From the NCBI GenBank assembly GCA_900318815.1, contig ONMA01000026.1, positions 1 to 64,000 on the forward strand: a DNA stretch of 64,000 nt, in the 5' to 3' direction. Below are positions 16,121 to 24,548 of the stretch, one piece after another (the first letter of the stretch is position 1; each line of letters begins with the position of its first letter). The stretch comes from an uncultured Prevotellaceae bacterium. GTDB lineage: Bacteria; Bacteroidota; Bacteroidia; Bacteroidales; Bacteroidaceae. The position numbers were made by a program, and so were the translations under genes. The notes beneath the pieces were generated by a model that made no database searches, was not told where the DNA came from, and saw nothing but the letters and a program-made list of their open reading frames with translations.

Positions 16121-16139
16121 GGAGTGCAGACCTTCATGC

Positions 16140-16193
16140 GCCAACCTAAACACCGCCTACCGTCAAGTGATGCGCAATAAGGGCGCGGCAGGG
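16140..16193 (+). pseudogene. Group II intron reverse transcriptase, tiny N-terminal fragment
   Basis: Eighteen codons read ANLNTAYRQVMRNKGAAG, the highly conserved beginning of LtrA-type group II intron reverse transcriptases (usually followed by VDGM). Homology stops at AAG, where sequence of the next fragment begins. No RNA domain of an intron is visible nearby. Confidence 0.55.
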
Positions 16194-16411
16194 AAGCAGA
16201 CAAGAACGCTATCGCGTGTGAGGGTGACGCAATCGTCGAGTTGATTCCCAATGAGGTATCAAACGAGATATGGATAGGAGACCGACCCGAAGGCAATTCG
16301 GGCAAGGCAACGATTAAGGTTGGACCTGCTGGCAAGACACTTACCATCCGCGTAGCTGACGAGAGTATAGAGACTATACACCTAACTGTAAAAAGCATAA
16401 GCCCTCTATGA
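16194..16411 (+). pseudogene. C-terminal fragment of an unrecognised protein
   Basis: A frame without start reads ADKNAIACEGDAIVELIPNE, then PEGNSGKATIKVGPAGKTLT and VADESIETIHLTV before a TGA that overlaps the ATG of the tiny peptide gene at 16408 (ATGA). The beta-strand-like pattern suggests an extracellular domain. Its coupling with the small peptide gene repeats the arrangement seen elsewhere: a secreted-protein gene followed by a mini-protein gene. Confidence 0.4.
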
Positions 16412-16554
16412 CGGCAATTGAGTTACAGCACATGACACGGATTCTGGCTGGTAGTTGTGATGTAAGAGGTCTGCAATCAAGTGGCTGGGATGATCCTGAA
16501 GATGAACTCAATCTTAGCGATCAAGGTGGTAGTAGCAGCATTTGGGACAGATAA
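16408..16554 (+). CDS. Tiny acidic peptide, third member
   Basis: A 48-residue frame starting MTAIELQHMTRILAGSCDV, with SGWDDPEDELNLSDQGGSSS and a final I-W-D-R. The layout matches the peptides at 10983, 15877 and 43923 (hydrophobic Q-x-x-x-x-x-L-A-G-S segment, acidic Asp/Gly tail, terminal Trp). Its ATG overlaps the stop of the upstream fragment. With its host gene truncated it may be an expressed leftover or already silent. Confidence 0.5.
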   Translation: MTAIELQHMTRILAGSCDVRGLQSSGWDDPEDELNLSDQGGSSSIWDR

Positions 16555-16574
16555 GAACCAAATCATAATTAAAT

Positions 16575-16841
16575 ATGATTATCCGCATGTGTCCGCAACT
16601 GACGCTGAAAGCGTCACCGCTCAATAGCCGTGGGTCGGTACGACCTGCGGATAGGACGCTACGAGGTACATCGACCCTGAAGGGGTCGCCTCTCTGTTCT
16701 GATAGGAGAGCCGCCCATGAGTGTGGGCGACCCCTTTAGGGTCGATGTCACCATCTGCACTCTATCCGTAGGTCGTGCCGACCCACGGCTATTGAGAGAT
16801 GACCCCTTCAGGGTCACATACGGCAGTATGCGGATAATCAT
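16575..16841. repeat. Composite palindromic repeat, copy B
   Basis: Outer arms ATGATTATCCGCAT (16575-16588) and ATGCGGATAATCAT (16828-16841) are perfect reverse complements. Inside are gacgctgaaagcgtc, tcaatagccgtgggtcgg/ccgacccacggctattga, tatccgtaggtcg/cgacctgcggata and two gaccctgaaggggtc-type palindromes. The whole segment is a nested hairpin of about 267 bases without a gene; the open frames over it are palindrome by-products. Confidence 0.75.
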
Positions 16842-17010
16842 TAAGTCTAATGATATGCCCTTAGTTGCAAGCAACTTGCGTAGTTCGTCCCATGTCACAC
16901 AGTCTTTGAGGGCAGCGGTTATCGCATCATACAAGCGATACTTGACAGCATCCTTACTGAAACGGATGAGTAAGTCGTCAACTTTCTTCGCCATCGTCAG
17001 TACGAACGGT
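16815..17010 (-). pseudogene. Relaxase/mobilisation protein fragment (tentative)
   Basis: On the minus strand a frame reads KKVDDLLIRFSKDAVKYRLY, then DAITAALKDCVTWDELRKLL and ATKGISLDL, before entering the palindromic repeat. The YDAI..AL.....W.EL...L...GI pattern is that of the linker region of MobA/relaxase proteins of Bacteroidales mobilisable elements. The nuclease domain is absent. Assignment is by resemblance only. Confidence 0.35.
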
Positions 17011-17015
17011 ATAAT

Positions 17016-17582
17016 TTGACTATAGGTATTGCTATCTATGATGACCGTATTGAGATTGAAAATCCTGGCATTCTGCCTCCGCAGATTACGCCAGAGAATA
17101 TCCGTCAGCCCCATATATCATATCCGTACAATCCGCTTATCGCTAATGTACTGTATAGCACAACCTACATTGAGAACTGGGGTTCGGGCGTAAAGCGAAT
17201 AATGGAAGCCTGCCAAAAGAGAGGCGTCTCAGTACCTACATGGTCTGTCAATGGTGGATTTGTTGTGGTTACATTTATGCGACCGACAAAGGGCGATACT
17301 CAAGATGTCACTCAAGGTGATACTCAAGATGTCACTCAAGGTGTCACTCAAGGTGATACCCAAGGTGATACTCAAGGTGATACTCAAGGTGATACTCTTG
17401 ATATTTGGATAGAGAACCAGATAAAGAAAAATCCCAAAGTGACAACTGAGGAATTGGCAAGTTTGAGTAACAAAGGGGTTGCAACGATTAAACGTCATCT
17501 TGCAAAATTACCCCATATCAGATATATTGGCAGTGGTTATAGTGGTCACTGGGAAATAACAGATGACGATGTGGAGGAATAG
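17016..17582 (+). pseudogene. AlbA_2-type ATP-binding protein, C-terminal fragment with tetrapeptide repeat linker
   Basis: The 188-codon frame starts inside a domain (IAIYDDRIEIENPGILPPQI, NPLIANVLYSTTYIENWGSG, IMEACQKRGV), the GHKL-like ATPase module of Schlafen/AlbA_2 transcriptional regulator-like proteins. It continues with eight to nine 12-base repeats encoding TQGD/TQDV units (about 17285-17400) and ends with a winged helix (VTTEELASLSNKGVATIKRH). The AlbA_2 domain is missing, and ATG 17016 is an internal methionine. A remnant with the corresponding N-terminal half occurs at 0.9-1.5 kb but belongs to a different copy. Confidence 0.65.
17285..17400 (+). repeat. 12-bp coding minisatellite (GDTQ/DVTQ)
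   Basis: Units of the form ggtgatactcaa with variants (gatgtcactcaa, ggtgtcactcaa, ggtgatacccaa) repeat in frame between the ATPase-like and winged-helix parts of the fragment. A second, unrelated 12-base array (encoding SDVV) occupies the same linker in the remnant near 55.1 kb. Confidence 0.8.
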
Positions 17583-17767
17583 CAGTGACACAGGAACTAT
17601 GGAATCACGGGGACGGTTTTTCTGATTCACAAGAGTAAATGGAAATGCAACGGAGGGAAATACAATAGCAATAGCCGCTTGGCGACGATAGGAGACGCTT
17701 GCCAGAGCAAGAACGAAACGTTATAGGAATAATATGAGACTACCAATTAACATGGAAGAATTGCTCG

Positions 17768-18140
17768 GTGGGCGAGCTGTATTCCCTTATCCTTGCCTTG
17801 GCAACGGTCACGGCGCAAGCCCAGCTGACGGACTGGCAGAACATTTCGAGCAAGAACTTCGTGATGAAAATCATTCACGACCAGAACTTCCTGTACGTGG
17901 GCACGAAGGGTGGCGGCATTGTGAAGATAGACAAGCAGAGCGGCGAGCAGAAGGTGCTATTTCAACGCCGACGGGACGATGCTCGTAGGCGGTATCGAAT
18001 ATTTGTACGCTTTCGATGGCAAGAAATGCACAGCTGTTTACGACATCAATCCGCTTAGCCCCTACTCCTACGTCAAGAAGATTAGAGCCGACAGGGACGG
18101 GCGTATTTGGGTGGCATGCTACGACGCATTGAACAGGTAA
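17768..18140 (+). pseudogene. Two-component propeller (hybrid sensor) fragment, frameshifted
   Basis: Frame one from GTG 17768 gives a signal-peptide-like LYSLILALATVTAQAQ and then DWQNISSKNFVMKIIHDQNF and YVGTKGGGIVKIDKQSGEQ, the first blade of a Reg_prop beta-propeller as in hybrid two-component sensors (HTCS). Near 17960 the frame changes and continues with GTMLVGGIEYLYAFDGKK and ADRDGRIWVACYDALNR, followed by a stop. The kinase, receiver and AraC domains are absent. Since HTCS proteins control polysaccharide loci, this could be a relic of the regulator for the adjacent SusCD locus. Confidence 0.6.
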
Positions 18141-18226
18141 AACCTCTGTGTATTTACGCCCGATTCAAAAATGGCAAGAAAATCATCAAGTAAGAAAATA
18201 TATGAAGAAAATCAGGCTGTTGATAC

Positions 18227-18250
18227 CGGAGTAGACGATGGCGTGCTTCA
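18227..18250 (-). pseudogene. Duplicated 3' end of the GH43 gene
   Basis: accggagtagacgatggcgt followed by gctt is a near-perfect copy of 18566-18589, the last codons of the GH43 gene (KHTIVYSG). On the minus strand it reads KHAIVYSGI and continues for about a dozen codons to a stop. The composite palindromic repeat C lies between the two copies, so the original 3' end of the gene appears to have been separated by the repeat. Confidence 0.5.
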
Positions 18251-18262
18251 ATCATCAGCCTG

Positions 18263-18332
18263 AAAATGCACGAAATCGGTCGCTAACATAGTAAAAATAC
18301 CCCCTCTGCGACCGTTTTCGTGCATCTTTCTT
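18263..18332. other. Long-armed inverted repeat
   Basis: ATGCACGAAATCGGTCGC near 18267 pairs with GCGACCGTTTTCGTGCAT near 18315-18332 over about 17 of 18 positions, with a 30-base AT-rich loop. It sits between the GH43 3' remnant and palindromic repeat C. It could act as a terminator for the polysaccharide locus on the minus strand. Confidence 0.45.
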
Positions 18333-18359
18333 GGCTGAATGAAGAAAAAAAGCTTGCTA

Positions 18360-18565
18360 ATTGAAAGACGCTAAAAGCGTCACCTCTCAGTAGCCGTAGG
18401 TCGGAATGACCTGCGGATAAAACGTGAGAAGGCACATCGACCCTGAAGGGGTCGCCCATTGCCCTGTTGGGGCACTCTTTCAGAGTGCTTTTCCCTCCAT
18501 TTCCGTTATCCGTAGGTCCTTCGGACACTACGGCTATTGAGAGGTGACGCTTTCAGCGTCTTTCA
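18360..18565. repeat. Composite palindromic repeat, copy C
   Basis: Starts ttgaaagacgctaaaagcgt and ends acgctttcagcgtctttca, with internal ctctcagtagccgtaggtcg/ggtccttcggacactacggc, gaccctgaaggggtc and gcactctttcagagtgc. It is the closest relative of copy D (20471-20714). Its right end provides the last three codons and stop of the GH43 gene. Confidence 0.8.
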
Positions 18566-20433
18566 CCGGAGTAGACGATGGTGTGCTTGCGGGGACTGGC
18601 CTCCCAGTCGCACTCGCGCTGCACCTTCAGTTCCACGCCGTTGGCCTTGAGCGTGTTGGTGGTGGTATCGAAGCTCCACTTGCCGCCCTTCCACGGGCCG
18701 TCGGTGATGGTGCCGTCGGCAGCGAAGGTCATGCTGCCCGACACCTTCATCTCGCCATACTTATAGCCGAGGTCGATGTGTTCCCATGTGCCTGCAATCT
18801 CACCAGCGGTGACAGGCTCCTGCGGCACGGCGGCATAACGCTCGGGCATGACCACGGGCCATCCATTGGCCAGCCACTTGATGCTGCGCACGCCTCCCAG
18901 CATCACGGCATTGGGGACGTTGCCGCCGGCCGTGGCGGGGAATCGCTGCTGCGAGGCATAGTACCAGTTGCCCTTGCCGTCGTCGAAGACGGCGCAGTGG
19001 CTGATGCCTACCCAGCCCTGACTGCTCTGGAACTTATAGGGATGGGTGAGGATGGGGAAGGCCTCGCCGCCATTGGTCACGTTGACCCCTTCGATGCTCT
19101 TATACGGACCGTCGATCTTCTCTGAGCGCACCACGCGGGTGTTGTAGGGCACGTCTAATGCGTCGTAGGCCATGAACAGGTAATAGTAGCCGTCGTGCCA
19201 GACCACCTCGGGTGCCTCGGCTCCCTGCCAGCGGTCGCCAGCCTTGCGGGTGAAGATGCGCTTGCCGTAGGCTGCCTCGTTGGCGGCTCCCCATGGTTTG
19301 GGCAGCGGGTCGACGATGGTCTTACCCGTCTCGGCGTTGAGCTGTACGGCAGCGAAGCCGCTGTGCCACGAACCGTAGAGGAGCCAGTGCTCGCCCTCGG
19401 GCGTAATGATGAACGAGGGGTCGATGGCGTTGTACTTATAGTAGCAGCCCTGCCAGTTGTCGGCCTTCACGTGGAAGTTCAGTTCCTTGTCGGAGTAGTT
19501 GGTGATGACGAATCCCTTGTCCTGCCAGTTGTTCGAGGCGAGGTCGGCGGTCTCCATCAGTCCGATGAAGGCGCGTTCGCTCCAGGTGCCGTCGCCGTCG
19601 ATGGTGCCCGGCACCACGATGGCATAGTACATGCGGTAGAGTCCGCTTCGCACCTTGCGCACGCAGGGTGCCCAGTAGCCGTAGTCGTTGGTGTTGGCTG
19701 TGGAGTTGCCCAAGCCCATTTCCTTGCGAATCTCGTTGAGCTTGGTCATCACCCATGCCGGTGTCTCGTTCATGGTGGCTCCGATGTACTGCCAGTTTAC
19801 CAAGTCGGCAGAGCGGCGGCAGTGGAAGTGGCCGTGTCCGGCCTGCGGATTGCCATAGCCCGCATCGGTGCAGTACATGTAATAATAGCCGTCGTCGCCC
19901 AGCACTACCGACGGGTCATGCACGTTGGCCAGGTTCCATTGGCCGCGCTGTGCCCAGGTGCTCAGGTTGCGGTAGTCGTCGGCGTAGGCGGGTGCCTTCC
20001 AGGAAGCGAGGTCGCTCTCCTTCTTTTCTTCCGGCAGGGTGGTGAAGGTGACGTCGTCGGAGTAGATCCGCTGTTTGTCTGACGTGTAGGCGGTGACACG
20101 CACGTGGTAGGTGGTAGAGGCACTGAGGTCTGAGAGCGTAACCGAGATGCTGGGCGATGCCGATGGCATGTAGCTGTCGCTAATGGTGGGATTGGCCGTG
20201 AGTCCGTAGCAGACGCCCTGATTAACGATGCCCGTACCGGATGCCGTAGCCGTGACCGTGGCCGATGTTTGCGTAATGCCCGACACGGAGGGGGCTGAGA
20301 GAGTGACCGATGAAGGTGTCGTGCTGCTGCCGCCGGGGATGTCGTCCTCGCTGTCGTCGCCACAGGCGGTCAGCGTCAGTGCCGGGATCATCAGCCATGC
20401 CAGCCAGCCTGTCATTTTCATTGATTTCTTCAT
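18553..20433 (-). CDS. GH43 family lipoprotein, arabinanase type
   Basis: A 626-residue SPII lipoprotein (lipobox LTAC, Cys24). Residues about 45-133 form a fibronectin-like domain (TTYHVRVTAYTSD). The five-bladed GH43 catalytic domain follows: Asp173 in VHDPSVV (general base), Asp338 in NAIDPSF (pKa modulator) and Glu406 in GAEAPEVV (general acid). The C-terminal segment (GTWEHIDLGYKYGEMKVSGS onward) resembles the lipocalin-like domain appended to extracellular endo-1,5-alpha-L-arabinanases. It likely cleaves arabinan or arabinose side chains at the cell surface. It is the last gene of the SusCD locus, separated from the binding-protein gene by palindromic repeat D. The final residues E-R-R come from repeat C, so the native C-terminus is replaced. 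Confidence 0.85.
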   Translation of the reverse strand: MKKSMKMTGWLAWLMIPALTLTACGDDSEDDIPGGSSTTPSSVTLSAPSVSGITQTSATVTATASGTGIVNQGVCYGLTANPTISDSYMPSASPSISVTLSDLSASTTYHVRVTAYTSDKQRIYSDDVTFTTLPEEKKESDLASWKAPAYADDYRNLSTWAQRGQWNLANVHDPSVVLGDDGYYYMYCTDAGYGNPQAGHGHFHCRRSADLVNWQYIGATMNETPAWVMTKLNEIRKEMGLGNSTANTNDYGYWAPCVRKVRSGLYRMYYAIVVPGTIDGDGTWSERAFIGLMETADLASNNWQDKGFVITNYSDKELNFHVKADNWQGCYYKYNAIDPSFIITPEGEHWLLYGSWHSGFAAVQLNAETGKTIVDPLPKPWGAANEAAYGKRIFTRKAGDRWQGAEAPEVVWHDGYYYLFMAYDALDVPYNTRVVRSEKIDGPYKSIEGVNVTNGGEAFPILTHPYKFQSSQGWVGISHCAVFDDGKGNWYYASQQRFPATAGGNVPNAVMLGGVRSIKWLANGWPVVMPERYAAVPQEPVTAGEIAGTWEHIDLGYKYGEMKVSGSMTFAADGTITDGPWKGGKWSFDTTTNTLKANGVELKVQRECDWEASPRKHTIVYSGERR

Positions 20434-20470
20434 ATTCGTGATGGTTGGATAATTGTTTAATAATCGTTCA

Positions 20471-20714
20471 AAATTAATTCGCGCGATTGAAAGACGCTGA
20501 AAGCGTCACCTCTCAATAGCCGTGGGTCGGTACGACCTGCGGATAGAACGCGAGAAGGTACATCGACCCTGAAGGGGTCGCCCATTGCACTGTTGGGGCA
20601 CGCTTTCAGCGTGCTTTTCTATCTTTTTCCGTTATCCGTAGGTCCTTCGGACACTACGGCTATTGAGAGGTGACGCTTTCAGCGTCTTTCAATCGCAACA
20701 GCTCGAATTAATTT
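20471..20714. repeat. Composite palindromic repeat, copy D
   Basis: Outer arms AAATTAATTCG (20471-20481) and CGAATTAATTT (20704-20714). Inner terminal inverted repeats of about 40 bases start attgaaagacgctgaaagcg and end cgctttcagcgtctttcaat. The core contains gaccctgaaggggtc and gcacgctttcagcgtgc. It is intergenic within the polysaccharide operon, where such structures may lower expression of the downstream GH43 gene. Confidence 0.85.
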
Positions 20715-20785
20715 CTTTCCATGCAAGCGACCTGAGTAAGGCGGATATGTGCGCTTCTCAGGCCGCTTGCGGCATGTGGATGAGT

Positions 20786-22696
20786 TTACTCGAACACCAG
20801 ATGGGCCTTCTCCATGCTCAGCGTATAGTAGAAGTCGTCGGGATCGATGTTGTTCAGGCCCGTATAGGTCTGCTCATACACGGTGCCGTCGTTGCCCACC
20901 ATCACAGCCTTGACATTGGCCGTTCCGTCGCCGTTGTTGGTGACGTATGTAGTCACTAAGGCTCCGTCCATCGTCTTGAGCCAGGCAGCCCAGTCGCCCT
21001 GATTGCCGACGTTGCAGCCATCCACGTAGCTGCCGCCCGTGCCCCAGTTGTCGGCACGCACGAAGCAGTATTCCGTGCCGTCGCCCTTGCTCAGCGTGAC
21101 GATGAAGTTGTTCCAGTTGGCCTCACCATTGGTGTAGTTGATGAAGCGGTTCACGTAGGTAGCCTTGGCGGGCACCTTGATGCTTGCCGTGCTTACTGCG
21201 CGGAAGCCGCTGGTGTTGTTCTCCTCGCCAATCACCATGTCGAACTCCAGATGGCCTTTCTCTGTACTCAGGTAGAAGCAGAGGTCGTTGGGGTCGATGT
21301 TATTCAGTCCTTTGTATTCCTGGGTGTAGGTCTGGCCGTCGTTGCCTTGCATCACAGCCTTCACATCTGCCGTTCCGTCGCCGTTGTTGGTGACGTAGGT
21401 CACCACCTTCGCTCCGTCCATGGCTTTCAGCCACGTAGCCCAGTCGCCCTGGTCGCCGGTGTTGCAGCCCTCCACGTAGCTGCCACCCGTGCCCCAGTTG
21501 TCGGCACGCACGAAGCAGTACTCGGTGTCGTCGGCCTTGCAGAGCGTGATGATGAAGTTGTTCCAGTTGGCCGCTCCGTTGGTGTAGTTGGTGAAGTAGT
21601 GTACGTAAGTTTCGCCCGGAGCCACCTTGAAGTTCTCGGTCTTCTCCTCGCGGAAGCCGCTGCTGTTGTCGGTCTTACCAATGCAGGTAAACATCTTGTC
21701 GACCACCTCGAACGAGGCGTAGGCAATGACGGGCTGACTGCTGTTCTCGCCCTTGAAGGTCTTGGCGTATGCAGCCACGAGTGTCTTCTGTCCCAGATTG
21801 TCCATATCGGGAATGACCTCGAATGTCAGGTCAGCAAAAGTAACATCCTTTGATACGCCCTGCTCGAACTGTACCGTAGCCGTCACGTTGGCAAATGCCT
21901 CTTCGAACGAGACACCTTGGAGCACCTTCTTAGGAGCGCCCTTCAGTTCCATTGACAGGGGGAGCTTGTCCTCGGCAGAGGTGTAGCCACCGATGGGCTC
22001 AAGGTTTGACTGCAGGAAACTGATGTAGCTTCCCTCGGGCACTAAGAAGGCACGGATGGTGCCGTTGGCGGGGTCGGCATTCAGGTTGGCCAGCGCCGAG
22101 TTCTGTGTGTAGGTCTTGGTCACCACGCCGTTGGTCATCTTCACCACAAAGGCATTGGGGTTAGAGCGGTCGATGGTCAGCGTGACCTTTCCGCCCAGCT
22201 TGTCCACGCCCGGGTCGGTGTCGGTCTCAAAGGTAAGTGTGCTCTGCACGTTGCTGCGGTCGATGTAGTCGCCCCACTCCGAGTTGCCCGAAGGCTGGTT
22301 GTCGAAGCGGATGGCACCATACTCCTTGTAGTTGGCGGCACCGCGTTCCTCGTCGTTGCAGAGAATCATTGCGAAGTTCTTATAGGTATGAGAGGCGGCA
22401 GGATTGATGTTCAGGTTGAACACGGCATTCCATACCTGTCCCTCGGGTATCTGATAGTACTTGGAGAACTGTGCCCACCAGCCTGTGCTGTAGTCCGTTG
22501 CGCCGATGGTGTACACATCTTCGTTCATACCCTCGAGTTCTTCTGGCACGTTGGCAGCTGCAATAGAGTCTACCTTATCCGCGATCCAGTCGGGAGCATC
22601 CACGCTGTAGAGTTCGCCACCTTCGCAGCCAGTCAGCGTGAGCAGGCCCAGTGCGGCAAAGCAGAAAGCAGATGCCAATTTATTCAGATGTTTCAT
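20786..22696 (-). CDS. Surface glycan-binding lipoprotein (SusE/F position)
   Basis: A 636-residue SPII lipoprotein (lipobox LTGC, Cys24). The C-terminal part has two tandem repeats of about 148 residues (about 340-488 and 489-636). Both contain SGFR, NWNNFI, TEYCFVRADNWGTGGSYV, QGDW, VTYVTNNGDGTA and GLNNIDP, and look like carbohydrate-binding jelly-roll modules rich in aromatic residues. The N-terminal part (YTIGATDYSTGWWAQFSKYY) resembles a further diverged copy. The gene follows susD by 40 bases, the usual place for a surface glycan-binding protein that hands polysaccharide to the SusCD complex. No catalytic motif is seen. Confidence 0.8.
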   Translation of the reverse strand: MKHLNKLASAFCFAALGLLTLTGCEGGELYSVDAPDWIADKVDSIAAANVPEELEGMNEDVYTIGATDYSTGWWAQFSKYYQIPEGQVWNAVFNLNINPAASHTYKNFAMILCNDEERGAANYKEYGAIRFDNQPSGNSEWGDYIDRSNVQSTLTFETDTDPGVDKLGGKVTLTIDRSNPNAFVVKMTNGVVTKTYTQNSALANLNADPANGTIRAFLVPEGSYISFLQSNLEPIGGYTSAEDKLPLSMELKGAPKKVLQGVSFEEAFANVTATVQFEQGVSKDVTFADLTFEVIPDMDNLGQKTLVAAYAKTFKGENSSQPVIAYASFEVVDKMFTCIGKTDNSSGFREEKTENFKVAPGETYVHYFTNYTNGAANWNNFIITLCKADDTEYCFVRADNWGTGGSYVEGCNTGDQGDWATWLKAMDGAKVVTYVTNNGDGTADVKAVMQGNDGQTYTQEYKGLNNIDPNDLCFYLSTEKGHLEFDMVIGEENNTSGFRAVSTASIKVPAKATYVNRFINYTNGEANWNNFIVTLSKGDGTEYCFVRADNWGTGGSYVDGCNVGNQGDWAAWLKTMDGALVTTYVTNNGDGTANVKAVMVGNDGTVYEQTYTGLNNIDPDDFYYTLSMEKAHLVFE

Positions 22697-22736
22697 AATG
22701 CTACGATTTCTAAGATTTTGTTTTTTCTGTTTTTGC

Positions 22737-24503
22737 TTACTTGCTCAGGTTGACCACGGGGTGTACTGTCCAGCCCTTTCCGGTGAAGTAGTCGGAGTTG
22801 CTGGTGCTGTAGTTGGCCGAGTTGCCACGCAGGTTGGGATTGTCGTTCAGCGTAGTCTGGAAGATAGGCAGGAACTCATGGCCCTGAACGTATGTGTCGA
22901 ACGAGCTCTTGCTGCGGTCACTAAAAATAACGGGGTCTTTCACCGTGTAGCTGTAGGTTCCAGCCTCATATTCTCCTTGGGTCCAGAACTTCACGGCTCC
23001 GTGCTCTTTCAGCTGCTGCAAGCGGTTGCCGTCGTAGAAGAATCCCCAGCGCAGGAGGTCGAAGCCACGTCCGAACTCACAGCCGAACTCCTTCGGGCGC
23101 TCCACGTTGGCAATCTGCTCGAAGAGCTTGTCCTTGGAGTCGAAGTCTGACTTCTTCAGGTCTTTCAGACCGGCGCGCTGGCGCACCTGGTTAATCCAGT
23201 TGATGGCATTGTCGGAAGGGCCGTTCAGCTCGTTCTCGCACTCGGCGGCACGCAGCAGCACGTCGCTGTAGCGCATCATGCGCAGGTTGATGCCGCAGTG
23301 CAGACCCGTCACCACCTTGTCATAGAGACCCGTGCGCAGGTTGGTGTTCTTGGCGATGGGCAGGCCGCCGTAGTTGTTGTTGGTCACGACGGGCAGCTTC
23401 GGGTCAATGGGCGTGGTGTAGCACACGTTGCCAAACTCGAAGCCTTCCCAGTCGGCCTCGTAAGTGCCGATGGTCCAGTAGAGTCGCGGGTCGAGCTTGC
23501 CTTCGGTGGTCTTCTCGGCCAGGAACAGGTTGTAGAGCCAGGGCGAGGCCGAGAGGTCGGCCCAGCCGCCGGCAGCGCCGGGGCCAAAGTTGCTCTCGAT
23601 GGCGTGGCCCTGCGTAGCGTTGGGGCTGGTGTTCACGGGCGTCCACTCGTCGTCGGTGCCCTGCGTGCCATAGTCCAGGAACTGCACCTCGAAGAGGCTC
23701 TCGGCATTGTTCTCGTAGGCTGAGCCCTCACGGAAGTTGTCGCCGTAGTTGGCCATGAGCTTATAGGTGCCATACTTCTTGCCGATGATGTCCTTCAGCA
23801 CGTCGAGGGCTTCGCTGTACTTGTGGCGCATCATCAGGGCGCGGGCATAGTAGCCGGCGGCAGCACCGCAGGTGGCACGCCCCTTGCTCCACTCGCCACC
23901 CTCGTCGCGTGAAGGCAGCAGTGTCATGGCCTCGCTGAAGTCCTTCTCCACCTGGTCGAACACCTCGTCGTATGTGCTGTTAGAGGCATAGAGACCGTCG
24001 AGCGACGAGTATGCGCTGTAGTCGGTGATGAGCGGCGGGTTCTGGTAGTAGCCTGCCAGGTTGTAGTAGGCCAGGCCACGGATAAAGAGGGCCTGTCCCT
24101 TGATGCGGCGCATCTTCTCGGTGAGCTGGGCGTTGTCTTCGCCGGTGCGCGAGAGAATATAGTTGCAGACGTTGATGGTGTAGTACCAGTCGCGCCACGA
24201 CCACTGGGCAATCTCATCGGTGATGGGGTCGTTCAGGTCGTCGAAGGGCATGTACCACACCTGCGAGGCGTTCCACACCTCGTCGCCGCGGCACACATCG
24301 ATGTTATAGCCCACACGGGCGTAGGTGCCCTCCATGCGGATGTGGTTGTAGGCGGCAATGACACACTCCTCCAGGTCGCTGGATGTGAAGCCGAAGGTGC
24401 CGGTGGTCTGCTGGTTGGGGTTGGTGACTTCCAGCTTGTCCTCGCACGCCGTGAGAGTGCCGATGCCTAACAGAAGGGCGAAAGAATAATTATATAGTTT
24501 CAT
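22737..24503 (-). CDS. SusD-like outer-membrane lipoprotein
   Basis: A 588-residue RagB/SusD family protein; lipobox LTAC with Cys20 follows MKLYNYSFALLLGIGTLTAC. Family features include the N-terminal N-P-N-Q segment, TPR-like helices (AYYNLAGYYQNPPLI), and the C-terminal INWINQVRQRAGLKDL and ECEFGRGFDLLRWGF-type blocks (here FGCEFGRGFDLLRWGF). It caps the SusC barrel and binds the glycan ligand. It lies 45 bases after susC, co-transcribed on the minus strand. Length is normal for the large SusD group. Confidence 0.95.
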   Translation of the reverse strand: MKLYNYSFALLLGIGTLTACEDKLEVTNPNQQTTGTFGFTSSDLEECVIAAYNHIRMEGTYARVGYNIDVCRGDEVWNASQVWYMPFDDLNDPITDEIAQWSWRDWYYTINVCNYILSRTGEDNAQLTEKMRRIKGQALFIRGLAYYNLAGYYQNPPLITDYSAYSSLDGLYASNSTYDEVFDQVEKDFSEAMTLLPSRDEGGEWSKGRATCGAAAGYYARALMMRHKYSEALDVLKDIIGKKYGTYKLMANYGDNFREGSAYENNAESLFEVQFLDYGTQGTDDEWTPVNTSPNATQGHAIESNFGPGAAGGWADLSASPWLYNLFLAEKTTEGKLDPRLYWTIGTYEADWEGFEFGNVCYTTPIDPKLPVVTNNNYGGLPIAKNTNLRTGLYDKVVTGLHCGINLRMMRYSDVLLRAAECENELNGPSDNAINWINQVRQRAGLKDLKKSDFDSKDKLFEQIANVERPKEFGCEFGRGFDLLRWGFFYDGNRLQQLKEHGAVKFWTQGEYEAGTYSYTVKDPVIFSDRSKSSFDTYVQGHEFLPIFQTTLNDNPNLRGNSANYSTSNSDYFTGKGWTVHPVVNLSK

Positions 24504-24548
24504 AATGAGTTTCTTTTATTATCAGTGTATATCAGTGTATTCTGTGAC

